Translations under genes and position numbers: made by a program | Shown: one piece after another, positions 35,493 through 44,248 of the stretch | Position numbering within the stretch: position 1 is the stretch's first letter | Layout: every line of letters begins with the position of its first letter | Source of the DNA: an uncultured Cryomorphaceae bacterium | GTDB lineage: Bacteria > Bacteroidota > Bacteroidia > Flavobacteriales > Schleiferiaceae | DNA: 48,847 nucleotides | Reading direction: 5' to 3' | Assembly (NCBI GenBank): GCA_913043005.1 | Contig: CAJWKU010000012.1 | Location: 1 to 48,847, forward strand | The notes under the pieces: generated by a model | What the model was told of the DNA's origin: nothing | What the model saw: only the letters and a program-made list of their open reading frames with translations | The model's database searches: none

Positions 35493-36539
35493 TTATTTGG
35501 TTAAGCGCAAGCATCGTAATTGCTTGCCTGAAGATTTTGAATGCAAGGTAAGCCAGGCAAAATGAGTGTCATGGACTAACTCACACTGCCCATCAGTAAG
35601 CTCCTTTAACCAAGATTTTAAAACTTGGTAATTCGCAGTGAATTCTTTAACACCAGAAGCAGAATATCTTGTCATTCGGACGGTTTGTTCATCAACTATT
35701 TCCAAAAAATGCCATGCTCCCTCTCCTATCCCACCAATATATATTGAGCTATCAGGAATAGCTGAAGGCCGAGGCTTTGGTGGATATAATTGTCCTACTT
35801 TTTTATCAGGAGGTAATCTTGTCGCTTTACTCCGTCGAAATGCATGTGTTAAATTACTAAGAATCTGTGCTAAACCATGCAGTTTACGACGGTTATGGAA
35901 AGTTGCTACCCCTTTAAAAAAAATACAATATCCCTCGCCTGATGCACCCGTTAATACATTTGAATACGGTGTAGGAGCAATTATTGTAGCTGGAAACCTG
36001 AATTTCATAAACTCTTTCGAATTTGATGGAAGTCCCGCCATCATTGCACGGGACACGAAACGCGCACAATTTGTGCATTTTCTATCGATCCCGTTATAGC
36101 CAAGAAATCCAGCATTCTGAATGGAATGGGCATAGTCTAAAACTTTATCTATATCCGCCTCATAATAAATACTTGCATATATTGAGCCTTCTCCGTGACT
36201 AGCTTCAGAATTATCTTCTAGCTCCTTTAGTATTTCGGTAAAATTGACAAGCTCCCCTTTGTCATTCCAAACAGGTAAGGTGTTTAATTTCAACTTTGGG
36301 TCTGTTCGAGAACTTCTGGCCCTACCCTTATTTTTTGGTGTTATATATCTACCAAAATCAAAATATTCAAGATTATCATGCTGAACAACTATCATAGCTG
36401 CATGACCAACAAGAAGATTTACATTTTTTATTATACCTAATTTTCGCAGATGCTCCCATATTTTCTCAGATCCTCTAGCCGTCATTTCTGGCCAGCCAAT
36501 AGGAATTATAGCACTGGCTTTTTCTACAGGATTAGACAT
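35493..36539 (-). CDS. Protein of unknown function with a permuted papain-like signature, first gene of the PLP cassette
   Basis: 348 residues from the ATG at 36539. An upstream in-frame ATG (36554) lies inside the promoter -7 box and is rejected. The protein shows GHAAMIVV followed by YFDFGRYITP (His46), and about 110 residues later RKCTNCARFVSRAM (Cys155, Cys158). His-then-Cys order with these contexts recalls permuted papain-fold families (LRAT/DUF4105-like), but this is a pattern guess. There is no signal peptide, so it is cytoplasmic. The C-terminal part (about 255-348) is a separate beta-rich domain. Linked to two PLP enzymes, it may process or transfer an acyl or peptide group. Confidence 0.65.
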   Translation of the reverse strand: MSNPVEKASAIIPIGWPEMTARGSEKIWEHLRKLGIIKNVNLLVGHAAMIVVQHDNLEYFDFGRYITPKNKGRARSSRTDPKLKLNTLPVWNDKGELVNFTEILKELEDNSEASHGEGSIYASIYYEADIDKVLDYAHSIQNAGFLGYNGIDRKCTNCARFVSRAMMAGLPSNSKEFMKFRFPATIIAPTPYSNVLTGASGEGYCIFFKGVATFHNRRKLHGLAQILSNLTHAFRRSKATRLPPDKKVGQLYPPKPRPSAIPDSSIYIGGIGEGAWHFLEIVDEQTVRMTRYSASGVKEFTANYQVLKSWLKELTDGQCELVHDTHFAWLTLHSKSSGKQLRCLRLTK

Positions 36540-36543
36540 GGCA

Positions 36544-36574
36544 CAAAGATGCATTGAAACACAATACTATCAAA
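36544..36574 (-). promoter_or_regulatory. Bacteroidota-type promoter of the PLP cassette
   Basis: On the minus strand TTTG (36571-36574) is followed by exactly 19 bases and then CATCTTTG (36544-36551), a close match to TTTG-N19-TAnnTTTG. The first gene's ATG begins four bases after the -7 box, so the transcript should be leaderless or nearly so. It is the best-formed promoter in the window. Confidence 0.72.
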
Positions 36575-36701
36575 AGAAATATTATGTTTTTTCTTATTTT
36601 TATAATTATCCCAAAGTATTAATATCCCCCATTTATTACTTATGATCCCAAGCCCAAGTTTTGTTAGAAAAAGGTTTATCAATATCTAATGTCTCGATTA
36701 A

Positions 36702-36709
36702 TACCTTTG
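36702..36709 (+). promoter_or_regulatory. -7 promoter box of the CstB-like gene
   Basis: TACCTTTG is a perfect TAnnTTTG match, 46 bases before the ATG at 36756. A TTTA at 36675-36678 could be a loose -33 element. It stands back to back with the promoter of the PLP cassette. Confidence 0.55.
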
Positions 36710-36755
36710 GTATAATATTATTTCATTTAATAATAGATTAATTTTAAATATTTAC

Positions 36756-38261
36756 ATGGACATAGCTTCTCATATCGAACAGATTTACACTGGTTGTCTC
36801 TCCCAGGGCTCATATTTTCTTCATAGTAATGGGGAGGCGGTGGTAATAGATCCACTTAGAGAATCCAAGCCCTATATGGAAAAAGCTAAATCTTTGGGCG
36901 TTGAAATTAAATATGTTTTAGAGACGCACTTTCATGCAGACTTTGTCTCTGGTCATGTATCCTTAGCAGAAAAAACAGGAGCAAAAATTATATATGGACC
37001 TGGGGCAAGGACTGAATTTAAAGTGCACATTGCAGAGGATAATGAAGAAATAGAATTTGGTGATCTGCGTCTACGAGTTCTTCACACTCCTGGCCACACA
37101 TTAGAGTCTTCATGTTACTTATTAATTTCTAAGGAAGGAAAAAAAGAAGCTTTGTTTTCAGGAGACACTCTGTTTTTAGGAGATGTGGGAAGGCCAGACC
37201 TTGCTCAAAAAACGGGAACAATAACTCAAGAAGAGCTTGCGGGAATGCTATTTGACTCTTTAAGAAATAAAATAATGATTCTACCTCCAGAACTAATCAT
37301 TTATCCTGGTCATGGAGCAGGCTCTGCTTGTGGCAAAAACCTGAGCAAAGAAACTGTAGGAACTCTTAAAGATCAACTTGACAATAATTATGCATTGAGA
37401 TCAGATATGAGCCGTGAAGAATTTATTAAAGAAGTTACAGATGGATTACTTCCTCCCCCTGCTTATTTCCCATTGAATGTTGCAATGAACAAAAAAGTCA
37501 TCCCACAAATAGAAGATGTTTTCAAAAATGCTGATAAATATTTTGACCCCTTTGCATTTGAAGCAATGGCCAATGAAATGAATGCCCTTATTCTCGATAC
37601 AAGAAAACCTCAGGAATATGCAGCAGGACATATTCCAGGATCTGTGAATATTGGGTTGGATGGACAATTTGCACCATGGGTTGGTGTTTTAATCCCTGAT
37701 ATTGATCAAAAAATTCTCATCGTAACTGAAAAAAGTCGAGAAGAAGAAACTATAAGGCGACTATCCCGAGTTGGATATGACAATGTTTTAGGCTTTATAG
37801 AAGGAGGTTATAATGCCTGGAAACAATCAAACAAGCAGACAGACACAGTTGAGAGCATTGATGCTGAAGAATTTGCAAATCGAATCTCAGAAGATCCAAA
37901 TTCAGTGATTTTAGATGTGAGAAAAGATGGTGAATACCGATCTGAAAGAATGATGTATTCGAATCATATTCCGTTAGATGATATAAATACTCGATTCAGT
38001 GATTTACCGGAAGGAGATCCTATTTATATTCATTGCGCAGGTGGATACAGGTCTATGATTTTTAGTTCCATTTTAAAAAAGAGAGGAATCCATAATATCG
38101 TTGACATCAAAGGAGGATTTGGAGCGATTAAAAAAAATGCTGATCTTAAAACAACGGATTACATATGTCCGAATACCGATGTGCCTAAAAATCCTGAAGA
38201 TTCTAATGTCAAGGAGCAATCCACAATGCGCTCGTTCCTGAGACGAGTCCTAGGCCGTTAG
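36756..38261 (+). CDS. CstB-like persulfide dioxygenase-rhodanese fusion
   Basis: 501 residues in three parts. Residues about 1-235 are a metallo-beta-lactamase fold of the ETHE1/persulfide dioxygenase type: THFHADFVSGH (His58, His60, Asp62, His67), HTPGHTLES, and FSGDTLFLGDVGRPDL. There is also a Cys192 in GSACGK. A first rhodanese (about 260-360) has no Cys in its active loop (IVTEKSREEE), so it is a pseudo-domain. A second rhodanese (about 370-475) has Cys427 in HCAGGYRS. This order matches staphylococcal CstB, which turns persulfides and sulfide into thiosulfate for sulfide detoxification. It is cytoplasmic. The 3' end overlaps the convergent DUF4249 gene by 53 bases. Confidence 0.9.
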   Translation: MDIASHIEQIYTGCLSQGSYFLHSNGEAVVIDPLRESKPYMEKAKSLGVEIKYVLETHFHADFVSGHVSLAEKTGAKIIYGPGARTEFKVHIAEDNEEIEFGDLRLRVLHTPGHTLESSCYLLISKEGKKEALFSGDTLFLGDVGRPDLAQKTGTITQEELAGMLFDSLRNKIMILPPELIIYPGHGAGSACGKNLSKETVGTLKDQLDNNYALRSDMSREEFIKEVTDGLLPPPAYFPLNVAMNKKVIPQIEDVFKNADKYFDPFAFEAMANEMNALILDTRKPQEYAAGHIPGSVNIGLDGQFAPWVGVLIPDIDQKILIVTEKSREEETIRRLSRVGYDNVLGFIEGGYNAWKQSNKQTDTVESIDAEEFANRISEDPNSVILDVRKDGEYRSERMMYSNHIPLDDINTRFSDLPEGDPIYIHCAGGYRSMIFSSILKKRGIHNIVDIKGGFGAIKKNADLKTTDYICPNTDVPKNPEDSNVKEQSTMRSFLRRVLGR

Positions 38262-39135
38262 TTACGTTTGAGTAAACCGTAACAGGTTGAGAAAAGGGAC
38301 CACCCGACCCCTGGTACAAATCAAAAGAGGAAAGATAATTGTAATAGTCGTTATCCATCTTCACGATTTTAAATACCTTCTGCATATCAGGTTCAGGATA
38401 ACCAATTACTTTAAGGTTAAATATTCGTTTTTCACCTAAAAAAAGATTGTTTGAAACATAAAGACTCATATCTCCACCCCATCGATCCCCGGAACTAGTA
38501 ATAGAGGGATCGTCAGATTCCATATACATCATATATTCTGGTACCGTAATCGTATTCACCAATCTCTCATATGCTTGAATCATATAATAACCGGGAGCTC
38601 CATCATCGTTAATTTCGATATCAAATGATATGTAGGGTTTTTCCTCACCTGAACCCGGCCCACCCGAACTATTTCCGGTATTAGTGTCTGACGGATTGAT
38701 CACGATGTTTTGAGGAACAGCAGGAACCTCAGAACTTGCAAATACGGAATCTAAAGTGCCGTATTTGGCATGAAAATTATATGAATGTCCTTCTTTTACT
38801 TGCATATTTGGAGACCTAAAAAATCCTTGGTCCATATTCGTAGGGATCAAAGTATCAATCTGTAAGGTGTTTAAGTCTACAACCCAAATAGTAGCTGAAT
38901 TCAAGGGGGTTGGATTTGAATTATCTAGTATACTAATACTTTGAGATAATGCGGCATCAATAGGTTGAGAATAGACTGAATCAGTCATAGCTCCAAAACC
39001 ATTTCCATAAGCCTCAACTGATGTCAGAGCATAAATAGTGATTTTCGGATCTGTATCCTCAGGAGAAAAAGGGATGATTCGTTCACATGAAAAAAATGTA
39101 AATGCAAGGAGAAGATAGTATACGTTATTCTTCAT
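38209..39135 (-). CDS. DUF4249-family lipoprotein, partner of a TonB receptor
   Basis: 308 residues with a lipoprotein signal (AFTFFSC, Cys17). The mature start ERIIPFSPEDTDPKITIYA, with a beta-rich body (SATIWVVDLNTLQIDTL, GHSYNFHAKYGTLDSVFA) and the end VTNGLGLVSGTSALWIAP, fits DUF4249. From general knowledge such lipoproteins are found next to TonB-dependent receptors in Bacteroidota, possibly as outer-surface lids or ligand binders. Here it follows the receptor gene by three bases. Its last 53 bases overlap the end of the convergent CstB-like gene; both reading frames look authentic there. Confidence 0.82.
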   Translation of the reverse strand: MKNNVYYLLLAFTFFSCERIIPFSPEDTDPKITIYALTSVEAYGNGFGAMTDSVYSQPIDAALSQSISILDNSNPTPLNSATIWVVDLNTLQIDTLIPTNMDQGFFRSPNMQVKEGHSYNFHAKYGTLDSVFASSEVPAVPQNIVINPSDTNTGNSSGGPGSGEEKPYISFDIEINDDGAPGYYMIQAYERLVNTITVPEYMMYMESDDPSITSSGDRWGGDMSLYVSNNLFLGEKRIFNLKVIGYPEPDMQKVFKIVKMDNDYYNYLSSFDLYQGSGGPFSQPVTVYSNVTNGLGLVSGTSALWIAP

Positions 39136-39138
39136 TTT

Positions 39139-41556
39139 TTAAAATTTAAAACTATATGAAATAGAAGGTATTATTGGGAATAATCCATAACCTTTCAATA
39201 CTTCATTCCCATTATTGTCTGATCCAAAATCCATAAAGAAGGTGTTTATGCGATTGTAGGCATTGTAAACTCCAAATTGCCAGCTTACCTCTCCCCATTT
39301 CTTTTGACGGTTATAAGTCATACCCAAGTCCAATCGGTGATATGCTGGTTCCCGAAAGTTATTTCTTCCACTGGTCTGCTCAATCGTTGGGCTTCCCTCA
39401 AAAAAAGTATTATAAAAATCTGGAAAGCTCGCATACTTTCTTGTTGGAACAGATGTCGCTCTCCCAGTGCCGTATACCCATACCAATCCGCCACTCCAAT
39501 TTTCATTGAACTTATGGGAAATAGTAAGAGAGACATCATGCCTTCGATCAAAGGTATATGGATAGGGATTTCCATCATTTATATCTGCAAACTGTCGCTC
39601 GCTCTTTGCAAGCGTGTAGCCTATCCAACCCGTTGTTTTCCCCGTTTTCTTTTCTAACAAAAATTCTAAACCATAAGCCCAACCCCGCCCTGTGGTAACT
39701 TTTTGCTGCCAATCTTCAGCTGAGGTAAGAAACGAAGACCCTTCTTTATATTCTATTAAGTTTCGCATATCCTTATAATACCCCTCTAAAGTAAGCTCCC
39801 AACCTTTACCAAGGTTATGGGCATAACCAATAGCCGTCTGCCAAGCTTCTTGAGGTTTTATATTCTGCGTTACGGGCACCCATAAATCTGTAGGCAAACC
39901 AATAGTTTGATTCGAAAGCAGATGCATGTATTGAACCATCTGAACATAACTCCATTTTATCGAATTATTATTCCCTAATAAATATCGTGCCGACAACCTG
40001 GGTTGTAAACTCTGATAGTCTGTCCCAGACTCAGTATCTGATCCCGTAACACTGAATCCATTAAAATGAATTCCAGCGTTCACCTTCAAGCGGTCTGTCA
40101 CCTCCCAATCATCCTGAAAATAAAATACATAATCCCAGGCATCCTGTGGAAATGACCCAAAAGTTGTGTCTAAACCCATATTTCCAGAGGTTATTGCAAT
40201 AGAGCTAATACCTGGCTTGTATGCATGATTTGTTAAAGAAACACCATATTTTATGGCATGATTAGGATTAGGAGCATAATCAAAATCCCATCTTACTCCT
40301 CGATCCTCAATCTGTGAGAGGTAATCAATACCAAATGTATTCGTATCTCTTTGTGTAACTACCTCTATTCCTCCAAAATTAGTGAAGTAAGTTTCTCTAG
40401 AGATACTGTTAATTCGCGTGTTGAATTTGTATCGGCTATAAGTGGATGTAACATTGGAAAACAACTTTGGAGATATAATCCAATTCCATCTCAAAGTAGC
40501 AATTCGATTTCCCCAATTTAAAGAACTATTAAATTCTTCTTCAGAACGCAGTCCAGGCTCTTGATAATTATCTTTTGATCGTATATATGCCTCGTCAAAG
40601 CCGTCATAGAAACTAAGGTAAAGCTGATTTTTTCTATTGATTTTATGATTAATCTTGGCATTTAAATCGTAGAAGTAATATCCTCCAGCTGAACCATCAG
40701 GACTATTCTGCGCAATCAAGGGTTGAGCTAAAACATCTAAGTAGGTTCTTCTTCCTGAAAGCAATACCGAGGTCTTGTCTTTCCACAAAGGGCCTTCCAA
40801 AGTGAGCTTACTCGAAATCAACCCTATGGAACCACTCCCATGCCATTCTTTCATATTTCCTTCTTTTAAACGGACATCTAATACTGACGAAAGCCTACCC
40901 CCATATTCTGCAGGAAACCCTCCTTTTATGAGCTGAACATTATTAATGGCATCAGTATTAAAAACTGAAAAGAAACCAAACAGATGAGAAACATTATAAA
41001 CAGGTACTCCGTCGATCAGGATTAAGTTTTGATCCGGTCCACCTCCACGGACGTAAAACCCCGAAGTGCCTTCTGTTCCGCTTTGCACGCCAGGGAGTAA
41101 TTGAATTACTTTTAAGAGATCTGTTTCACCCAATAAAACAGGTAGATTTTTTAAAGTCTTCATATTAAGACTCACAGAAGACATTTGACTTGTCTCTTCG
41201 ATATCACTTATTCCAACTACTGTGACCTCATCTAGAATATTCTTTGAAGCCGTCAATTCCATATCTAATTCTGTAGCTATCTTCCTATTTAAAGACACTC
41301 CCCTTACTGAAGGCATGTAACCTATATATTGAACCTCAATCGCCGCTGTATCGTGGCTTAATGTAATCGAGTAAAATCCATAAGAATTAGTGGTGACGCC
41401 CTTTTTACTCACCTGATCAAACACATAAGCATTGATCAATTTTTCACCTGTTTCAAAATCTTTTACAAATCCGTTAATTGTATAACTACCCTGATTTTGT
41501 GCAAACACGCTTAGAGAAATAAAGGTCAGGATAAAGAGTAGTATTTGTCTACACAT
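39139..41556 (-). CDS. TonB-dependent outer-membrane receptor with carboxypeptidase-like regulatory domain
   Basis: 805 residues. A signal peptide ends near residue 19 (VFAQ). The regulatory-like domain (about 22-105) contains YTINGFVKDFETGEKLINA. The plug contains VQLLPGVQSGTEGTSGFYVR, GGGPDQNLILIDGVPVYN and FPAEYGGRLSSVLDVR. The barrel ends with an aromatic SISYSFKF. It is shorter than SusC and has no SusD; its partner is the DUF4249 lipoprotein downstream. The ligand is unknown: siderophores, cobalamin, or peptides are all possible for this group. It is divergent from the second receptor at 41764. Confidence 0.95.
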   Translation of the reverse strand: MCRQILLFILTFISLSVFAQNQGSYTINGFVKDFETGEKLINAYVFDQVSKKGVTTNSYGFYSITLSHDTAAIEVQYIGYMPSVRGVSLNRKIATELDMELTASKNILDEVTVVGISDIEETSQMSSVSLNMKTLKNLPVLLGETDLLKVIQLLPGVQSGTEGTSGFYVRGGGPDQNLILIDGVPVYNVSHLFGFFSVFNTDAINNVQLIKGGFPAEYGGRLSSVLDVRLKEGNMKEWHGSGSIGLISSKLTLEGPLWKDKTSVLLSGRRTYLDVLAQPLIAQNSPDGSAGGYYFYDLNAKINHKINRKNQLYLSFYDGFDEAYIRSKDNYQEPGLRSEEEFNSSLNWGNRIATLRWNWIISPKLFSNVTSTYSRYKFNTRINSISRETYFTNFGGIEVVTQRDTNTFGIDYLSQIEDRGVRWDFDYAPNPNHAIKYGVSLTNHAYKPGISSIAITSGNMGLDTTFGSFPQDAWDYVFYFQDDWEVTDRLKVNAGIHFNGFSVTGSDTESGTDYQSLQPRLSARYLLGNNNSIKWSYVQMVQYMHLLSNQTIGLPTDLWVPVTQNIKPQEAWQTAIGYAHNLGKGWELTLEGYYKDMRNLIEYKEGSSFLTSAEDWQQKVTTGRGWAYGLEFLLEKKTGKTTGWIGYTLAKSERQFADINDGNPYPYTFDRRHDVSLTISHKFNENWSGGLVWVYGTGRATSVPTRKYASFPDFYNTFFEGSPTIEQTSGRNNFREPAYHRLDLGMTYNRQKKWGEVSWQFGVYNAYNRINTFFMDFGSDNNGNEVLKGYGLFPIIPSISYSFKF

Positions 41557-41763
41557 AGTTTCGATTTACAATACAAAGAAACACAACAGCCAATAATGAT
41601 GCCAACAAAACAATATGTCAAAAAATATCCTTGAAATATAGGACCTAGATCTGTTTAAATTGAATATTTTCAATACATGATTTATCTGTTCCTCAATTTT
41701 ATGATTTACTAAAAAAGTCAATAATCTCATACCTTTAAAAACCTAAACAAATCAAATATCAAG

Positions 41764-44190
41764 ATGAAACGGATCTACCTAAGCCTTATCATGCTGATTT
41801 TCAGCTCTTCAGTCTTTTCTCAGTCCCTTACTCAAACCGTAAGAGGTACTGTTGTCGATGCTGACTCTAAATTCCCATTGATGGGAGCTAGCGTAATTAT
41901 AGGTTTACAAGAGGTAACCACGGCAAACGATGGCTCTTTTAAAATCAATAATATTCCTATCGGGAGAAGTTCAATTTCAGTATCCCTATTTGGTTACAAA
42001 GGTCAGACTCGGTCTTTAGAACTCAACTCAGCAAAAGAAGTCGTTGTCAATATTCCACTGGTAGAATCTTCTACTCAACTTGGAACGGTTGATGTAGTAG
42101 CCGTACAATCGGGACAAGCGAAAAATGAGATGGCGACAGTCTCATCCAGGCAGTTTTCTGTTGAAGAAACAAACCTATATGCCGGAAGCCGAGGTGAACC
42201 GGCAAGAATGGCAACAAACTTTGCAGGAGTTCAAGGGTCAGATGACCAGAGAAATGATCTTGTCATAAGAGGCAATACCCCAGCTGGCGTATTATATCGA
42301 ATGGATGGAATTAATATCCCGAATCCAAATCACTTCAGTATTCCTGGAACTGGAGGCGGTCCAGTAACTATCTTGAATAACAAGTTTCTTGCCAATTCTG
42401 ATTTCTTTACTGGCGCTTGGCCTGCCGAGTACGGCAATGCCATAGCTGGAGTATTTGACTTAGAAATGAGGGATGGTAATAATGAAAAGTTTGAGGGAAG
42501 TGCTCAATTGGGCCTTTTGGGAACAGAGCTAATGCTTGAAGGGCCACTTGGTAAAAAGAAAGGTCGTCTCGCTCCATCATTTTTAGGAGTTTATCGCTAC
42601 AGCACCCTATCTCTTTTTGAATCACTAAATATTCCACTTGGAACAAATGCACTACCGCAATATCAAGATGGTGCATTTAGGCTCACATTTCCTCAGAAAA
42701 ATGGAGGCAAGCTTGCACTTTGGACAATGTTCGGACAGAGTAATATAGATATTTTAATAAGCGATCAAGTGGATACAAGCGGATTTGAAAGTTATGGGGA
42801 TGCGGATCGTGATTCTTATTTTGGAAGTGATATGATAGTAGGAGGATTAAGCTATTCCAAACCTATCAATAAGAGATCATTTATAAAAGCTGGAATAGGA
42901 GCATCTCACTCTCAAGTAAGAGCTGTAAATACCAAATTAGGTAGAAATGTAACAGAGCAGCAGGATGGATCTTTTGGATGGAATATTCTTTCCAATGATA
43001 CTATGCTAAACTATACATTCACAGAAAATAAACTTCATGCTTATATAGCTTTTAACCAAAAAATAGGATCTCGTGGAACCATTCAATATGGTGTGAATGC
43101 TGATGTCTATTTTTTGAATTATCAAGACTCCATTCGGGATTTTGATGGCTTAACTGGCACTTTACCTCCTTGGAGAGTTCAATGGGCATCTCAAGCCTCT
43201 TGGCCTGTCATTCAGCCATATATATCATATAAATCCAGGCTTACAGAAAAAACAACATTCACTGCAGGAGCAACTTCTCTTTATTCAGGAGTTAATAATG
43301 AATCTTTTATGCCCCTCGCTCCTCGTCTCGGCCTAAGCTATCAAGCAAATGATAACGATCGATTCTTTGCTGGAACGGGATTACATGCACAAGGCCAAGC
43401 ACCATACCTGTATTATTATGCCTTAACTACAGTGAACCATGATCCACAAGAGCATAATACAGACAGAATTGGCTTAATGAAGAGTCTGCAATTTGCTGGA
43501 GGATGGGAACGTAATTTTTCAGGATCACCCATTAGAACCAAGATAGAAGCATACTACCAATATCTTTACGATATTCCTGTAGAAATTCGGCCGAGTAGTT
43601 TTTCTATGCTTAATACTGGATCAGGATTTGGTAGGATTTGGCCTGACACTCTGGAAAACTCAGGGACTGCAAGAAATTATGGTGTTGAATTAACCGCAGA
43701 AAGATTTTTCTCCAAAGGTTTTTATTTTCTCACTACGGCAAGCCTCTTTGATGCAAAATACCGAGGATCCGATGGTATTCAAAGAAATACTGTATTCAAT
43801 GGTAGGTATGCGATTAACATACTTGGAGCTAAAGAATTTAAACTTGGTGCAAATAACCGATTCACATTAGGAAGTAAATTCACAACTGTTGGTGGTCGAT
43901 GGTTTGGGGAAGAAGTGGATAAAACGGAATCGATAAGAACAGGTGAAATTGTTTTTGTGGATGCAACAAATAATTTTCGGCAATATCGAGCATATCTGCG
44001 ATTAGATTTAAAGCTAGGATATAAATGGAACCATCCCAAAACAGCATGGGAATTTGGCCTAGACATTTCTAATATTACCAGACATCAAAATATTCTTACG
44101 CTTACTTATGTAGACGGCCTCTCTAATCCTGTCAGAGAAGAATATCAACTAGGATTGTTTCCAGTATTTTATTTAAGGTGTGACTTCTAA
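41764..44190 (+). CDS. TonB-dependent outer-membrane receptor, orphan
   Basis: 808 residues. A signal peptide (to VFSQ, about residue 20) is followed by a regulatory-like domain (about 27-105, RGTVVDADSKFPLMGASV). The plug contains GRNTPAG-like VIRGNTPAGVLYRMDGINIPN and WPAEYGNAIAGVFDLEM. A long barrel follows, ending FYLRCDF. Unlike its divergent neighbour it has no DUF4249 or SusD partner. TACCTTTA at 41730-41737 is a possible -7 box (five of six). The cargo is not evident. It shares only family-level similarity with the receptor at 39139. Confidence 0.94.
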   Translation: MKRIYLSLIMLIFSSSVFSQSLTQTVRGTVVDADSKFPLMGASVIIGLQEVTTANDGSFKINNIPIGRSSISVSLFGYKGQTRSLELNSAKEVVVNIPLVESSTQLGTVDVVAVQSGQAKNEMATVSSRQFSVEETNLYAGSRGEPARMATNFAGVQGSDDQRNDLVIRGNTPAGVLYRMDGINIPNPNHFSIPGTGGGPVTILNNKFLANSDFFTGAWPAEYGNAIAGVFDLEMRDGNNEKFEGSAQLGLLGTELMLEGPLGKKKGRLAPSFLGVYRYSTLSLFESLNIPLGTNALPQYQDGAFRLTFPQKNGGKLALWTMFGQSNIDILISDQVDTSGFESYGDADRDSYFGSDMIVGGLSYSKPINKRSFIKAGIGASHSQVRAVNTKLGRNVTEQQDGSFGWNILSNDTMLNYTFTENKLHAYIAFNQKIGSRGTIQYGVNADVYFLNYQDSIRDFDGLTGTLPPWRVQWASQASWPVIQPYISYKSRLTEKTTFTAGATSLYSGVNNESFMPLAPRLGLSYQANDNDRFFAGTGLHAQGQAPYLYYYALTTVNHDPQEHNTDRIGLMKSLQFAGGWERNFSGSPIRTKIEAYYQYLYDIPVEIRPSSFSMLNTGSGFGRIWPDTLENSGTARNYGVELTAERFFSKGFYFLTTASLFDAKYRGSDGIQRNTVFNGRYAINILGAKEFKLGANNRFTLGSKFTTVGGRWFGEEVDKTESIRTGEIVFVDATNNFRQYRAYLRLDLKLGYKWNHPKTAWEFGLDISNITRHQNILTLTYVDGLSNPVREEYQLGLFPVFYLRCDF

Positions 44191-44193
44191 AAG

Positions 44194-44224
44194 AAGAGAT
44201 GGGCATTACTGAATCGCATCTCTT
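44194..44224. terminator. Hairpin between convergent TonB receptor and SDR gene
   Basis: AAGAGATG (44194-44201) pairs perfectly with CATCTCTT (44217-44224) around a 15-base loop. The T-run is weak on both sides, so the efficiency as a bidirectional terminator is uncertain. Confidence 0.45.
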
Positions 44225-44248
44225 AAGAGAAGCGATTTTTATAAAAAA

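Noticed and set aside
36539-36554. Longer start (ATG at 36554) for the first gene of the PLP cassette
   Set aside because: The extra codons overlap the -7 promoter box CATCTTTG, so the transcript should begin after them; the ATG at 36539 is used instead.
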